Assembly: GCA_016903675.1 (NCBI GenBank)
Contig: JADQBA010000062.1
Span: forward strand, 1 to 51,752
DNA length: 51,752 nt
DNA from: Stigonema ocellatum SAG 48.90 = DSM 106950
GTDB taxonomy: Bacteria; Cyanobacteriota; Cyanobacteriia; Cyanobacteriales; Nostocaceae
Direction: 5' to 3'
Below, in pieces: positions 17,699-26,393 of this stretch. Made by a program: the position numbers and the translations under genes. The notes under the pieces are model-generated. The model saw only the letters and a program-made list of their open reading frames with translations. It did not search any database and was not told the DNA's origin. Within the stretch, counting starts at the first letter, position 1, and every line of letters begins with the position of its first letter.

Positions 17699-18361
17699 CT
17701 AACTCCTAAATCCGGCTGCTCTTTCCCAGCCTAAACCCCGCCGTGTAATAATTGGTTCTTCTCCTGTCAAGTCTAAAATGGTAGACACTTCATGGGTGGG
17801 TTCCTCGCCAGTATCCACAATTATGTCTACCAACTTATCCAAACGGTCAAATAGCTCTATCTGCGACAAGTGAGGTTCCGATTCCACCCCAAATTGCTCA
17901 TCATCTGTCTCATCTGGTGGTAAGTGTGCCGAAGTCGAAATAATCGGATTTGCTAAAGCCGTCAACAAGGCCAAGCATACCGTATGATTTGGCACTCTAA
18001 TGCCAGTAGTTTTACGCTTAGGCTCTTGCACCAATCGCGGCACCAACTTAGTAGCAGGTAGCAAAAATGTGTATGGTCCTGGAACCAGATGCTTCATAAT
18101 TCGATAGGCTGTGTCACTGACGAAAGCATAAGTCGCTACATTAGAAAGTGAGGGACACAAAAATGTCAGTGGTTTATCATTCGCTAGCTGCTTAATTTGT
18201 CGTACTCGTTCTACTGCTGACTTAGCATTCAAATCACAACCGATCGCATAAACTGTATCAGTAGGGTAAAGCATAACTGCACCACGTTGCAGCGCTGCTT
18301 TTATCTCTTCTATTCGCCGGCCTTGAGGATTATCAGGATGGACTGGGAAAATTTTTGCCAT
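17699..18361 (-). CDS. tsaC: Threonylcarbamoyl-AMP synthase (Sua5/YciO/TsaC family)
   Basis: 220 residues. The N-terminal half has YPTDTVYAIGCD and VRQIKQLANDKPLTFLC, binding ATP and forming the threonylcarbamoyl-adenylate; HLVPGPYTFLLPAT, KTTGIRVPNH and ANPIISTSAHL complete the family signature. The product feeds t6A37 modification of ANN-decoding tRNAs. The protein lacks the long C-terminal Sua5 domain and is of TsaC/YciO size; a YciO-type role cannot be excluded. Divergent from larC with an 87-bp gap holding GTTAGT repeats. Confidence 0.88.
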   Translation of the reverse strand: MAKIFPVHPDNPQGRRIEEIKAALQRGAVMLYPTDTVYAIGCDLNAKSAVERVRQIKQLANDKPLTFLCPSLSNVATYAFVSDTAYRIMKHLVPGPYTFLLPATKLVPRLVQEPKRKTTGIRVPNHTVCLALLTALANPIISTSAHLPPDETDDEQFGVESEPHLSQIELFDRLDKLVDIIVDTGEEPTHEVSTILDLTGEEPIITRRGLGWERAAGFRS

Positions 18362-18448
18362 AAAACTTGGGGGAATAGTTAGTAGTTAGTGATTAATAGT
18401 TAGTGATACATTTTGGACAACTAACAACTAACAACTAGCAACTAACAA

Positions 18449-19834
18449 ATGAGTAAACTCGCTTATCTTCAATGTCCGACTGGTATTTCCGGTGATATGT
18501 GCCTGGGAGCGTTGGTAAGTCTGGGTGTTCCCTTGGAGTATTTAACTGAAAAACTCAATGGATTGGGAATTGAGCAGGAGTACAAGTTAAGGGCAGAACT
18601 TGTCCAGCGCAATGGTCAGGAGGCGACTAAAGTCCATGTGGATTTAACACACTTTAATCACCATGACCACGAACATAACCACCATCATGGACGCCACTTG
18701 CCAGAAATTGAGCAAATGATTCTCAAAGCTGGGTTGCCTCCAAGGGCAGAAGCTTGGAGTTTGGCAGTTTTTCGGCAACTCGCAATAGCAGAAGGCGCAG
18801 TACATGGTATTGCCCCTGAAAAAGTTCACTTCCATGAAGTTGGTGCGGTGGATGCCATTGTCGATATTGTCGGCACTTGCCTGGGGCTGGATTGGTTAGA
18901 TATTGGTTCTGTTTCAATCCCTGTTTCAATTCCTGTTTCAATCCCTAGTAGGGAGTTCGATGTCAGCCCTGACTACATTCTACACCAATCTACGATGCCT
19001 CTACTATACTGCTCACCACTACCAACTGGCGGCGGAACCATTCGGGCAGCACATGGTCAGATGGCGGTGCCGGTACCGGCGGTGTTGAAGTTATGGGAAA
19101 TGCGCGGTTGTCCAGTTTATAGCAATGGCATTGAACGGGAACTGGTGACACCAACAGGCGCGGCGATCGCTACGACTCTTGCCACAAATTTTGGTTCGCC
19201 ACCCCCAATGACTATTAAAAAGGTGGGACTAGGAGCTGGTTCACTTAATTTACCTATTCCTAACATTTTACAAATTTGGCTGGCTGTTGCCCCCGATGAA
19301 ACGGATGAGTTATCTGTAGGACTTACAAATCAACTATCCGCTACATCCGCGCTTAATACCTTTGCCAGCCCATACTTAGAAACTATCTCAGTTTTAGAAA
19401 CCCAAATTGATGACTTGAGTCCGCAGGCGATCAGTTATGTGTTTGAAGCGTTGTTTGCTGCGGGTGCTGTGGATGTCTTTACCCAGTCTATAGGGATGAA
19501 AAAGTCTCGTCCGGGAATTTTACTGACTGTTCTTTGCCATCCAGAAAATTTACTCAGATGTGAAGCAGTTTTATTCCATCAAACCACCACTTTGGGAATT
19601 CGTCGTTTTACTCAACAACGCGCTATTCTCCAACGGGAAATTCAACAAGTGGAAATTCAATATGGCTTAGTGCGCGTGAAGGTAGCATGGACGGGACAAG
19701 CAAAAGATAGAGTTATCGCTAACGTGCAGCCAGAATACGAAGATTGTGCAGAATTAGCGCGAAAACATAATATCCCTTGGCGTGAAATTCAGCGCCTCGC
19801 TCTACAAAGTTGGTATCTACAAAATACCCAGTAG
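18449..19834 (+). CDS. larC: LarC, nickel-pincer cofactor biosynthesis protein
   Basis: 461 residues with the LarC signature: CPTGISGDMCLGALVSLG at the N-terminus, the His-rich HHDHEHNHHHGRH (about 70-82), VHFHEVGAVDAIVDIVG, LPTGGGTIRAAHGQMAVPVPA and ELVTPTGAAIATTL. LarC inserts nickel into the dithiolated pyridinium cofactor used by lactate racemase-type enzymes; larA, larB and larE are not in this window. An odd insertion VSIPVSIPVSIP (about residues 152-163) comes from three copies of a 12-bp unit. The 3' end is duplicated downstream. Confidence 0.9.
   Translation: MSKLAYLQCPTGISGDMCLGALVSLGVPLEYLTEKLNGLGIEQEYKLRAELVQRNGQEATKVHVDLTHFNHHDHEHNHHHGRHLPEIEQMILKAGLPPRAEAWSLAVFRQLAIAEGAVHGIAPEKVHFHEVGAVDAIVDIVGTCLGLDWLDIGSVSIPVSIPVSIPSREFDVSPDYILHQSTMPLLYCSPLPTGGGTIRAAHGQMAVPVPAVLKLWEMRGCPVYSNGIERELVTPTGAAIATTLATNFGSPPPMTIKKVGLGAGSLNLPIPNILQIWLAVAPDETDELSVGLTNQLSATSALNTFASPYLETISVLETQIDDLSPQAISYVFEALFAAGAVDVFTQSIGMKKSRPGILLTVLCHPENLLRCEAVLFHQTTTLGIRRFTQQRAILQREIQQVEIQYGLVRVKVAWTGQAKDRVIANVQPEYEDCAELARKHNIPWREIQRLALQSWYLQNTQ
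18908..18945 (+). repeat. Three tandem 12-bp units inside larC
   Basis: The unit TGTTTCAATCCC occurs three times with one C/T change in the middle copy, adding Val-Ser-Ile-Pro repeats without breaking the frame. Confidence 0.8.
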
Positions 19835-19921
19835 GGTGGGCACTGCCCACCATTAGATGCTACAAAGTTGGTATCTACAAAATACCCAGTAGGGTGGGCA
19901 CTGCCCACCCTACATTAGATT
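19802..19921. repeat. 58-bp tandem duplication of the larC end with a hairpin
   Basis: 19802-19859 contains the last codons of larC, its stop and the hairpin GGTGGGCA-C-TGCCCACC (19835-19851). The same sequence follows at 19860-19921, with four extra bases (CTAC) that extend the second hairpin to a near-perfect 25-bp palindrome. The first hairpin lies 1 bp after the stop and may end the larC transcript. Confidence 0.75.
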
Positions 19922-19947
19922 CCCGCTGTACTTAGAAAAGAGGTTTA

Positions 19948-20751
19948 CTAATCTACAGTATCCAGGACTGCGTTATTTGCCTTATCCAAGTTACGTTGGG
20001 TACTCTGGGCAGCTTCATCAGTTTTACCTTGGACAAATTCCTTAGCGTTTTCAATTGCGCTTTTACCTTTTTCAGTCAGGTTTTCGCTTGTCTGTTTCGC
20101 ATTATACTTGACATTTTCACCAGTCTCTGTAGCAGACCTGTTCACAGCTTCGCCTGCTTTGTCGGCTGTGCGCTTAGCATTCAGCTTTGCATCCTCAGCT
20201 GCACTCTGAACATTTTGCCCCGCCCCTTGAGCAGCATTCTTGGTGTTTTCTTGGATATTTTCTATACCCCGCTTAGTTCCCTTTGCAAAATCATCAGCGG
20301 CTTCCTCAGCGTTGGATTTTGTATACTCAGCCTGACGCTGCAGATTCTTGCCTAAATCCTCAAGGTTCTCACCTTTCTTATCTAAGATACGACGGGTGTT
20401 TTCTCCCACGTTACTTGTTTGGTCAATAACGTTTTGTTCAGCATTTTCCTTGAGAGCCTCGGCTTTAACTTTTACCTCGGTTTTGGCTGTTGCTGATCTG
20501 GGGTCTGTGTCACTAAAGTTATTAATCCCGCCTTCGTAGGGAGAAATGACTTTCGCGCCTTTGGGAACGTACACTTGGGAATTAGGTTCGGCTGATTGTG
20601 GTCCCTCAATTTGATGAGGCGTGCTAGATACTGGCGTTGTTGCATCTGCTGAATTACAAGCTTGTGTAATCAACAGGAAAATAGCTGCCACAAAAGCGGT
20701 TATAATTCTCAAGGGGCGAATATTTTTCAGCCCAGAAATGAATTTGTTCAT
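19948..20751 (-). CDS. Lipoprotein with LEA/apolipoprotein-like amphipathic repeats
   Basis: 267 residues. A signal peptide with lipobox (FLLITQAC, lipidated Cys32) precedes a Pro/Ser linker and PKGAKVISPYEGGINNFSDTDP. From about residue 90 it is a long alanine, lysine, asparagine and glutamate-rich helix with 11-residue-like repeats (ENAEQNVIDQTSNVGENTRR, AEDAKLNAKRTADKAGEAVN), resembling late-embryogenesis-abundant proteins. It probably sits lipid-anchored at a membrane and may help in desiccation or envelope stress. It lies 160 bp downstream of a related lipoprotein gene with the same type of N-terminus. Confidence 0.7.
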   Translation of the reverse strand: MNKFISGLKNIRPLRIITAFVAAIFLLITQACNSADATTPVSSTPHQIEGPQSAEPNSQVYVPKGAKVISPYEGGINNFSDTDPRSATAKTEVKVKAEALKENAEQNVIDQTSNVGENTRRILDKKGENLEDLGKNLQRQAEYTKSNAEEAADDFAKGTKRGIENIQENTKNAAQGAGQNVQSAAEDAKLNAKRTADKAGEAVNRSATETGENVKYNAKQTSENLTEKGKSAIENAKEFVQGKTDEAAQSTQRNLDKANNAVLDTVD

Positions 20752-20910
20752 CGTGCTCCTCCAAGTTTTCTGTTTGACAAAGTTAAACGTTAGCCAAATA
20801 CTGGCTCAATACTTTTGGATTCTAGATTTGTGATTGTGGATGAATCTCAAATTTAGAATCAGCCAAAAAAAGGGACTCTATTTTCCTACTGAGGGTTATT
20901 GACCAAACAC

Positions 20911-21462
20911 TTATGGATTGGGTCGCAACTCTGGTCTAGCACCTGCTTCATCTGCTTTGTGTTGCAAAAACTCTGAAGCTTCTTCAACTGCCTCTTTAAC
21001 AGTTTCAATTCTCTCTTTAACTCGAGTTCCTAAGTCGGGCTCACGCTGAATTATACCACCTGCTTCAGGCTGTTGAAAGTCTTTCTGCGTTTTAATTGGC
21101 AATTCATCTTCTTTGTATGCTCTACCTTCTGGCGTTTCTCCACCTGGGTAAAGTAACTCGGAATTCCTAGCAATCAATATCTGTGAGTTTAGATGTAAGC
21201 TTGATTGGTCATTCCCAGTATTATTTTGGGTTTTCGTAACTTTAGGGTCAGTGGACATTTTTAAGTTTGTATATTTGTCCCCACCGCCTTTATAAGGATT
21301 GTTAGCTCCACCAGCTTGTACAGCTGGATTATCTGGGTTTGCACCTTGAAGATTTTCCCCACTACTACAAGCAGTGCTTGCTACCAACAATACACCTGCA
21401 AAAAATACAGTTATAATTTGGCGCAGTCGCAGTTTTTTTAGAAAAGTTGTTAAAGTCTTCAC
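20911..21462 (-). CDS. Lipoprotein related to its downstream neighbour
   Basis: 183 residues with lipobox LLVASTAC (Cys32). The N-terminal 32 residues (LRLRQIITVFFAGVLL) and the segment NPYKGGGDKYTNLKMSTDP match the layout of the next lipoprotein, suggesting an old tandem duplication followed by divergence. The C-terminus has one amphipathic helix (RVKERIETVKEAVEEASEFL) in place of the long repeat region. Start ATG 21462. The upstream region carries a TTAACGG inverted repeat. Function unknown; envelope location is expected from the lipobox. Confidence 0.7.
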   Translation of the reverse strand: MKTLTTFLKKLRLRQIITVFFAGVLLVASTACSSGENLQGANPDNPAVQAGGANNPYKGGGDKYTNLKMSTDPKVTKTQNNTGNDQSSLHLNSQILIARNSELLYPGGETPEGRAYKEDELPIKTQKDFQQPEAGGIIQREPDLGTRVKERIETVKEAVEEASEFLQHKADEAGARPELRPNP

Positions 21463-21860
21463 CTAGCCCTCCTTTCAACCCTTAACAAGCAAAACATTAT
21501 CGTTAACGGTTCCGTTAAGTAGCGATTTTGTTTTTGCTTGCTAGATGTTAGTAATCCCCCTAACCTTACTAAGTAACACCAAAACTTGCCTCTAACGTAG
21601 GTCACAATATTGTAACCAATAATATACTCTTTTTCTCTAACTTGCGAGAGATACTAAGTTAGTCTAATTTAGATTTTGATTTATCGATATAGTTTTTAAA
21701 CTAAAAATCTATATAATTAATTGGTTATAAAAACAATTTCAACCAAGAGTTGGATTATAAATGTATAAATTGAAGGTGAGTAGCTGGGCGTAGATAAACC
21801 TAACTAAGCTAAGGCCGACTTACTTAATGACAGCACATTTATCAGAAAACTGCCAAGATT
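21463..21860. other. Divergent promoter region
   Basis: 398 bp between the lipoprotein gene and the plus-strand membrane protein gene. No coding frame. Contains an inverted repeat TTAACGG-TT-CCGTTAA (21503-21518), 41-56 bp before the lipoprotein ATG. Confidence 0.5.
21503..21518 (-). promoter_or_regulatory. Inverted repeat TTAACGG-TT-CCGTTAA, possible operator
   Basis: Perfect 7-bp arms and a 2-bp spacer close to the lipoprotein start codon. Its position fits a transcription factor site, but no regulator is known to me for it. Confidence 0.3.
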
Positions 21861-22778
21861 ATGAAGCAAATTTTCCGCTGGTTCATTATGTGTGTGCCGT
21901 TATTTTTTTTGGGGAAAGCCCTCAAAGAACACTGGATTGAGGTGACAGCCATCCGCATTGAACCAGTGGGATGGGCTATGATAGCGATCGCCACAGGTGT
22001 AACTTTATTGGCACACATCTGGGCGGGTTGGGTATGGACTTGGGTTTTCCAAGAGTTCCATCAAGCTGTAAACCCTTCTGCGCTCATCCAAGTTTACCTA
22101 AAAACAAACATTGCCAAGTATTTGCCGGGGAATGTCTGGCATTATTATGGGCGAATTGTGGCGGCGAAGGGTGCGGGTGTTTCTGCTGGTATCGCCACCC
22201 TGATTGTGTTGTTAGAACCGCTTTTGATGGCAGCAGCTGCTTTAATCATTGTCCTACTTGGCAGCCTATTTGCAGCAGAAAACATGAGTCTGACTTTGCC
22301 AATAACACAATTGCTTGGGTTGGTGGGGGTACTTGTTGTTGTTCATCCCCGGTTTTTGAACCCAGTCATTGGCGTGTTGTACAACTTGAAGGCAAAAAAG
22401 TCTGCTACCACTACCCTATCCAAAACTGTTATCAATCTGGAACACTATCCCCTCAGACCTTTGTTAGGAGAATTAGGTTTTTTGGGACTGCGTAGTGCTG
22501 GGTTTATATTAACTCTGTTCGCCCTAACTCCGTTGAGGTTGAGTCAAATTCCTTTGTTGCTGGGGGCTTTTAGTTTTGCTTGGTTGCTAGGGTTAGTTGT
22601 TCCGGCTGCGCCTGGTGGATTGGGGGTGTTTGAAGCTACTGCTTTAGCCACATTACAGCACCAATTTCCTACTGCGGTAGTGATCAGCGCCACTCTTTTG
22701 TATCGCTTAGTGAGCATTTTAGCTGAAACTGCTGGTGCACTGACTGCTTGGCTCGACGAACACCTCACTCAATGTTAA
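21861..22778 (+). CDS. Lysylphosphatidylglycerol synthase-like (UPF0104) membrane protein
   Basis: 305 residues with about eight transmembrane helices. YLKTNIAKYLPGNVWHYYGR and AWLLGLVVPAAPGGLGVFEA are the hallmark segments of the flippase-like membrane domain shared by MprF and UPF0104 proteins. It lacks the aminoacyl-transferase domain, so it is not a full lysyl-PG synthase; a lipid or polyprenyl-glycan transport role is possible. Start ATG 21861. No operon partners. Confidence 0.8.
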   Translation: MKQIFRWFIMCVPLFFLGKALKEHWIEVTAIRIEPVGWAMIAIATGVTLLAHIWAGWVWTWVFQEFHQAVNPSALIQVYLKTNIAKYLPGNVWHYYGRIVAAKGAGVSAGIATLIVLLEPLLMAAAALIIVLLGSLFAAENMSLTLPITQLLGLVGVLVVVHPRFLNPVIGVLYNLKAKKSATTTLSKTVINLEHYPLRPLLGELGFLGLRSAGFILTLFALTPLRLSQIPLLLGAFSFAWLLGLVVPAAPGGLGVFEATALATLQHQFPTAVVISATLLYRLVSILAETAGALTAWLDEHLTQC

Positions 22779-22817
22779 TGACTAAGTAAGTAGGTCGGCG
22801 TGAATAATTAAAGGTTT

Positions 22818-22849
22818 GTAGTTGCGCTAAAGCGCTCGATCGCAACTAC
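22818..22849. repeat. Hairpin GTAGTTGCG...CGCAACTAC
   Basis: Perfect 9-bp arms with a 14-nt loop, downstream of the UPF0104 gene. The TTTGTAGTTGCGC start is shared with the repeats at 46182, 47980 and 49090. Confidence 0.5.
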
Positions 22850-22883
22850 GAACGATAGACGCGTCAGACTGGAAATTAACAAC

Positions 22884-24191
22884 TTATTGTTTTAACTGAG
22901 AGAATACACGATAATTATCTACATTTAACTGAGAATCGTCAGGTTTATCAGCTTCTTTCATCTTGATCAAGTTGTATTCAACATTATCTGCATAGATAGC
23001 AAACGTAATATTAAAATATTCTATAAAATTAATTATCCATTGGCATTCATCTTCTGAATATTTTTTATAGTAACTAATCAAATTAGCAAGACGAACTTCT
23101 AAGTGACTGCGTGAATTTCTACAAATAAAAATTATTTTGAGCAGTACAATCACCAATGTTAGAGAATGTCCTTGAGAAAGCAATAAAATGAATAATGTCG
23201 CTGGTTCCCGTCCATTCTCTGTTGTCAAGTAATCAATCACTCGGTTACAAGTTCTTAGTAATAAATTTTTGTTGAGAATCTCTTGATTGTGATCTACCAG
23301 CCAAGATAATAGTTTTTCTGATAACTGCTGTTTTATAGTTTCTACAAATATTGGTTGTTGTACAGAAAAAATTAAATATCTTGGGAGACTTTCTTTAAAT
23401 TCTTGGAATGTTTGATTTTCAGTTTGCTTGATAAATATATTAGCTATATTTTCATAGCTAAAAACACCCTTTTTCAGAACAATTGTCTTGATTAAACGCA
23501 AAACATTATCTCCCAAAATGGTGGGATTTTTGTAGCGGGTTTTACTTGCATTATCAGATTGAGAATGAGCACTATACATTGCAAGTTCAAACTTAAATTT
23601 TTCTTTGAGTTTTTTGGATATCTTTGCAGCAGCCTCTTGTTGCTCTTTGGGATTTTTTGTGTCTAAAGATTGAGCAAATAATAAATAAGAAGTGTAGCGA
23701 TTAAACCAATCTTCTTTAGCTTGCTCTTCATATTTATAAGCAAATAATTTGAGGTCTTGATATTGGTTACTATTAATAAAGTTTTCTAGCCAACTTCTAT
23801 AGATTTTTTTTGAAAGTGAGCTAGTTGAATTTATATTGTTTTTAAAATTAGCTAATAAATTTATTAATTCTTGAATATACTGGGATTTTCTTCTAGTTTC
23901 CCAATTATTGATTAATATGTAGCAACAACGTTTAAGTGTGCTGTAAAATTCATCTTCATTATTATCGAAAATTTCATAGATTCCTAATTGAGAATTAAAG
24001 TTTTCTAAATCAAGATTGTCTATAAATAAACGCTTGAATTCCTGTAAAACATCCTCTGGTTCCCAGGTCTTAACAATTTGAAACAAAAAACTGTAAATTT
24101 TCTCCTGTACAATCTCCAAACTTAGCTGTTTTTCGTCGGAGTTTAGAAAAAGCTGATTACCCTGACTACTTGGTAAGCTATTAAGGGGCAT
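22884..24191 (-). CDS. Conserved hypothetical all-helical protein
   Basis: About 435 residues from ATG 24191 (MPLNSLPSSQGNQLF); an alternative ATG is at 24209. No transmembrane segment is evident apart from one hydrophobic helix (LFILLLSQGHSLTLVIVLLKIIFI). Composition is helical, with many Asn, Lys, Glu and aromatic residues. I do not recognise the family. It is isolated, next to tRNA-Leu, and markedly A/T-rich. Confidence 0.65.
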   Translation of the reverse strand: MPLNSLPSSQGNQLFLNSDEKQLSLEIVQEKIYSFLFQIVKTWEPEDVLQEFKRLFIDNLDLENFNSQLGIYEIFDNNEDEFYSTLKRCCYILINNWETRRKSQYIQELINLLANFKNNINSTSSLSKKIYRSWLENFINSNQYQDLKLFAYKYEEQAKEDWFNRYTSYLLFAQSLDTKNPKEQQEAAAKISKKLKEKFKFELAMYSAHSQSDNASKTRYKNPTILGDNVLRLIKTIVLKKGVFSYENIANIFIKQTENQTFQEFKESLPRYLIFSVQQPIFVETIKQQLSEKLLSWLVDHNQEILNKNLLLRTCNRVIDYLTTENGREPATLFILLLSQGHSLTLVIVLLKIIFICRNSRSHLEVRLANLISYYKKYSEDECQWIINFIEYFNITFAIYADNVEYNLIKMKEADKPDDSQLNVDNYRVFSQLKQ

Positions 24192-24351
24192 TATAGTTTT
24201 CCAGACCAAAGGATCGCTGTTTATATTTTTATCAGCTTAACCTTAGCTAACAGGAGTATCAATCTATAGTATTCAATAATTCAGTATTTTTTTGGTGAAG
24301 AATGAGTAAGCAGACAGGATACTCCTGTCTGCTTACTTCTGATTTCTTAAA

Positions 24352-24713
24352 TGGGGGTGGAGGGACTTGAACCCACACGACCGTTTAGGGTCAACGGATT
24401 TTCATTCTCCCGCAGCTTTCGCTACTGCCTTATAGCTATAAGCTCGTAAGGCTTTGAGAATTGGACTCTCCCTTTACCCTCGACTTTACGTTAGGGTAGC
24501 TCCCGTCGAGTCTCTGCACCTTCCGAAAAGTTAGGAGTTAGGAGTTTTAAATTTACTCATCACTCATCACTCTTGAGTTCGGCTTGGCTCAGGATTGCCA
24601 TATCTGTCACCAGATTTAGGTTTCCCTGAGTTTGAGAGCGGTCACTTGACGGATTTCTCCATCAAGGCTCAGTTATCTAAGTCCGTAGCGTCTACCATTC
24701 CGCCACACCCCCT
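24352..24713 (-). tRNA. trnL: tRNA-Leu(UAA), split by a group I intron
   Basis: 5' exon 24713-24680 (34 nt): acceptor GGGGGTG, D arm GCGGAATGGTAGACGC, anticodon stem ACGGA. 3' exon 24402-24352 (51 nt) starts AAAATCCGT and ends with the T arm GTGGGTTCAAGTCCC and acceptor CACCCCC plus discriminator A. Joining the exons gives the 7-nt loop CUUAAAA with anticodon UAA and an 85-nt class II tRNA with a long variable arm. CCA is not encoded. The exon break within the anticodon is the classic position in cyanobacteria and plastids. Confidence 0.95.
24403..24679 (-). ncRNA. Group I intron in tRNA-Leu(UAA)
   Basis: 277 nt, ending in the terminal G. It starts AGATAACTGAGCCTTGATGG and contains group I core motifs (CTCAGGGAAACCTAAATCTGG for P/Q-type pairing; AGACTCGACGGGAGCTACCC near the 3' part). 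It should self-splice. The variable stem carries GAGTGATGAGTGATGAG and TAACTCCTAACT-type repeats (about 24530-24580), the size-variable heptamer region known from Nostoc strains. No homing endonuclease. Confidence 0.92.
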
Positions 24714-24914
24714 CATCTGTTTGAGAGTCACTTATCTATTCCAACATTAATTGCGTTTTTTGTCCAACAATTTGCGGAATATTTATACTGTACTTGAATA
24801 TAGTATCATAACAAGCGACATCAATGCCACCTTTCCCCTTTTCTTAGCCTAGGCCTTCAGCCTATGATGGGAATATAGATAAATCCACAGATCTATGACT
24901 GAGAGCCAAGAATT

Positions 24915-25127
24915 ATGATTGTAGCCCTACTGTATCTAATTTTAGCTGGAGCTTATCTTTTAGTAGTGCCAGCTGCTGTGTTGCTGTATCTAAAACAGCG
25001 ATGGTATGTGGCTAGCTCCTTCGAGCGCAGCTTTATGTACTTTCTGGTATTCTTCTTCTTCCCTGGTTTGTTGCTTTTGTCACCGTTTGTGAATTTTCGA
25101 CCAACGCGACGACAAATTGAAGTTTAA
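24915..25127 (+). CDS. ndhL: NAD(P)H-quinone oxidoreductase subunit L
   Basis: 70 residues with two transmembrane helices: MIVALLYLILAGAYLLVVPA, LYLKQRWYVASSFER and FLVFFFFPGLLLLSPFVNFR are the conserved NdhL sequence. NdhL is a small thylakoid-membrane subunit of the NDH-1 complex, acting in cyclic electron flow, respiration and CO2 uptake. The DUF3007 gene follows after 24 bp in the same direction, a conserved cyanobacterial pair. Confidence 0.95.
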   Translation: MIVALLYLILAGAYLLVVPAAVLLYLKQRWYVASSFERSFMYFLVFFFFPGLLLLSPFVNFRPTRRQIEV

Positions 25128-25151
25128 CGAAATTGGTAGGTCATAAATCTC

Positions 25152-25451
25152 ATGCGACGCATTGACGCTCTCGGAATTGGCTTTGGCGTTTTTGTAGCAG
25201 GCGGCTTGGCATATGTAGTGTTGCAACGAGTAGGCTTGGATAGCATGGAAGCTGGTATCTGGAGTCAAGTCTTACTGGTTGGTGGGTTAGTCGGCTGGTT
25301 GCTGACCTATGCTTTGCGTGCGGCGGGCAAGAAAATGACCTACCATCAACAGCGGGAAAAATACGAAGAAGCCTTCTTTAAAAAGCGCTTGGACGAAATA
25401 CCTCCTGAAGAACTAGCAAAAATTCAAGCCGAAATAGAAAAAGGGGAGTAG
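25152..25451 (+). CDS. DUF3007 family membrane protein
   Basis: 99 residues: MRRIDALGIGFGVFVAGGLAY, a second hydrophobic segment (GIWSQVLLVGGLVGWLLTY), then the charged tail MTYHQQREKYEEAFFKKRLDE. This matches DUF3007, found in cyanobacteria and plastid-bearing organisms and usually next to ndhL, so a role with NDH-1 is plausible but unproven. Confidence 0.85.
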   Translation: MRRIDALGIGFGVFVAGGLAYVVLQRVGLDSMEAGIWSQVLLVGGLVGWLLTYALRAAGKKMTYHQQREKYEEAFFKKRLDEIPPEELAKIQAEIEKGE

Positions 25452-25595
<144 letters not shown>

Positions 25596-25751
25596 CCTTT
25601 TCCAAGCGGTGAAAAAAAACATGCCTATATTTTATAAGGTTTGAGTATTATATAAAGTCGAGTAGAGTATCAATTATAATTGTGAGTATGAGTGTGAGAG
25701 TGTGTCAGTCGCTAATGATCGTATTTTCGGCACAGTTGAGGAGCAAAGGCG

Positions 25752-26393
25752 ATGAGTGAAAGTATGGCGTTTATCGGTGGAGTCGCTGTAGCAGGGTTGG
25801 CGGCTCTCCTGTTGCTCAAGGGGACAGGTAATGCCCTACAACCTAACTTCGCTGTTACGCCGCAAATGCCCACTGTAGTTGCGCCGCAAGCAGTAATGCA
25901 GCCTGGTTACCCTACTTATGGGCAAGCAGGATATCCCAACCAACCAGCGCCAGCCGGTCCAAGTGCTGAAGAGCGCGTGGCAATGGAACGACTGAAAATG
26001 GAAAATGAAGCCCTAAAGAAGGAAAACGATCAGATTAAAATCCAATACCAGCAACTCCAGTTTCAATTCCAAAGTCAAGTAAACGCCTTCAACGCCCAGA
26101 ACAACCAAACTCCAGTACGACAAGCCACTTTACCGCCGGAGCAAGGACACTGGTGGTCTTCACCTATGGCTTGGGCGGTAGGAGGCATGACTCTAACCAT
26201 TGGCGGTGGTATTGTAGTAGCTGGGGTATTGGCTTTGTTCTCACCAAAACAGCGTCCAACCCGCACAGTACAGGTAATTCACCCCTACACCGGGGCAACG
26301 CCTCCTCTGGCTCCTGTGCGTCGCACTGAGTTTCTTCCCCCTCGAAACGAAGTAAGACGAGTTGAAGCGCCAGAATACGACGACACTTATTGA
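25752..26393 (+). CDS. Bitopic membrane protein with coiled coil, unknown function
   Basis: 213 residues. Transmembrane helix at 6-23 (AFIGGVAVAGLAALLLLKG), a Pro/Gln/Tyr-rich linker, a coiled coil at about 75-115 (AEERVAMERLKMENEALKKE), a second transmembrane helix at about 137-162 (AVGGMTLTIGGGIVVAGVLA) and a basic, Pro-rich tail. A strong GAGGAG ribosome-binding site lies at 25738-25743. I do not recognise the family; the layout resembles small envelope or septum-associated proteins of filamentous cyanobacteria, but that is only an analogy. Confidence 0.6.
   Translation: MSESMAFIGGVAVAGLAALLLLKGTGNALQPNFAVTPQMPTVVAPQAVMQPGYPTYGQAGYPNQPAPAGPSAEERVAMERLKMENEALKKENDQIKIQYQQLQFQFQSQVNAFNAQNNQTPVRQATLPPEQGHWWSSPMAWAVGGMTLTIGGGIVVAGVLALFSPKQRPTRTVQVIHPYTGATPPLAPVRRTEFLPPRNEVRRVEAPEYDDTY

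Noticed and set aside
18908..18945. Possible CRISPR repeat (GTTTCAATCCC units)
   Set aside because: Units are 12 bp, directly adjacent, without spacers, and lie in frame inside larC.
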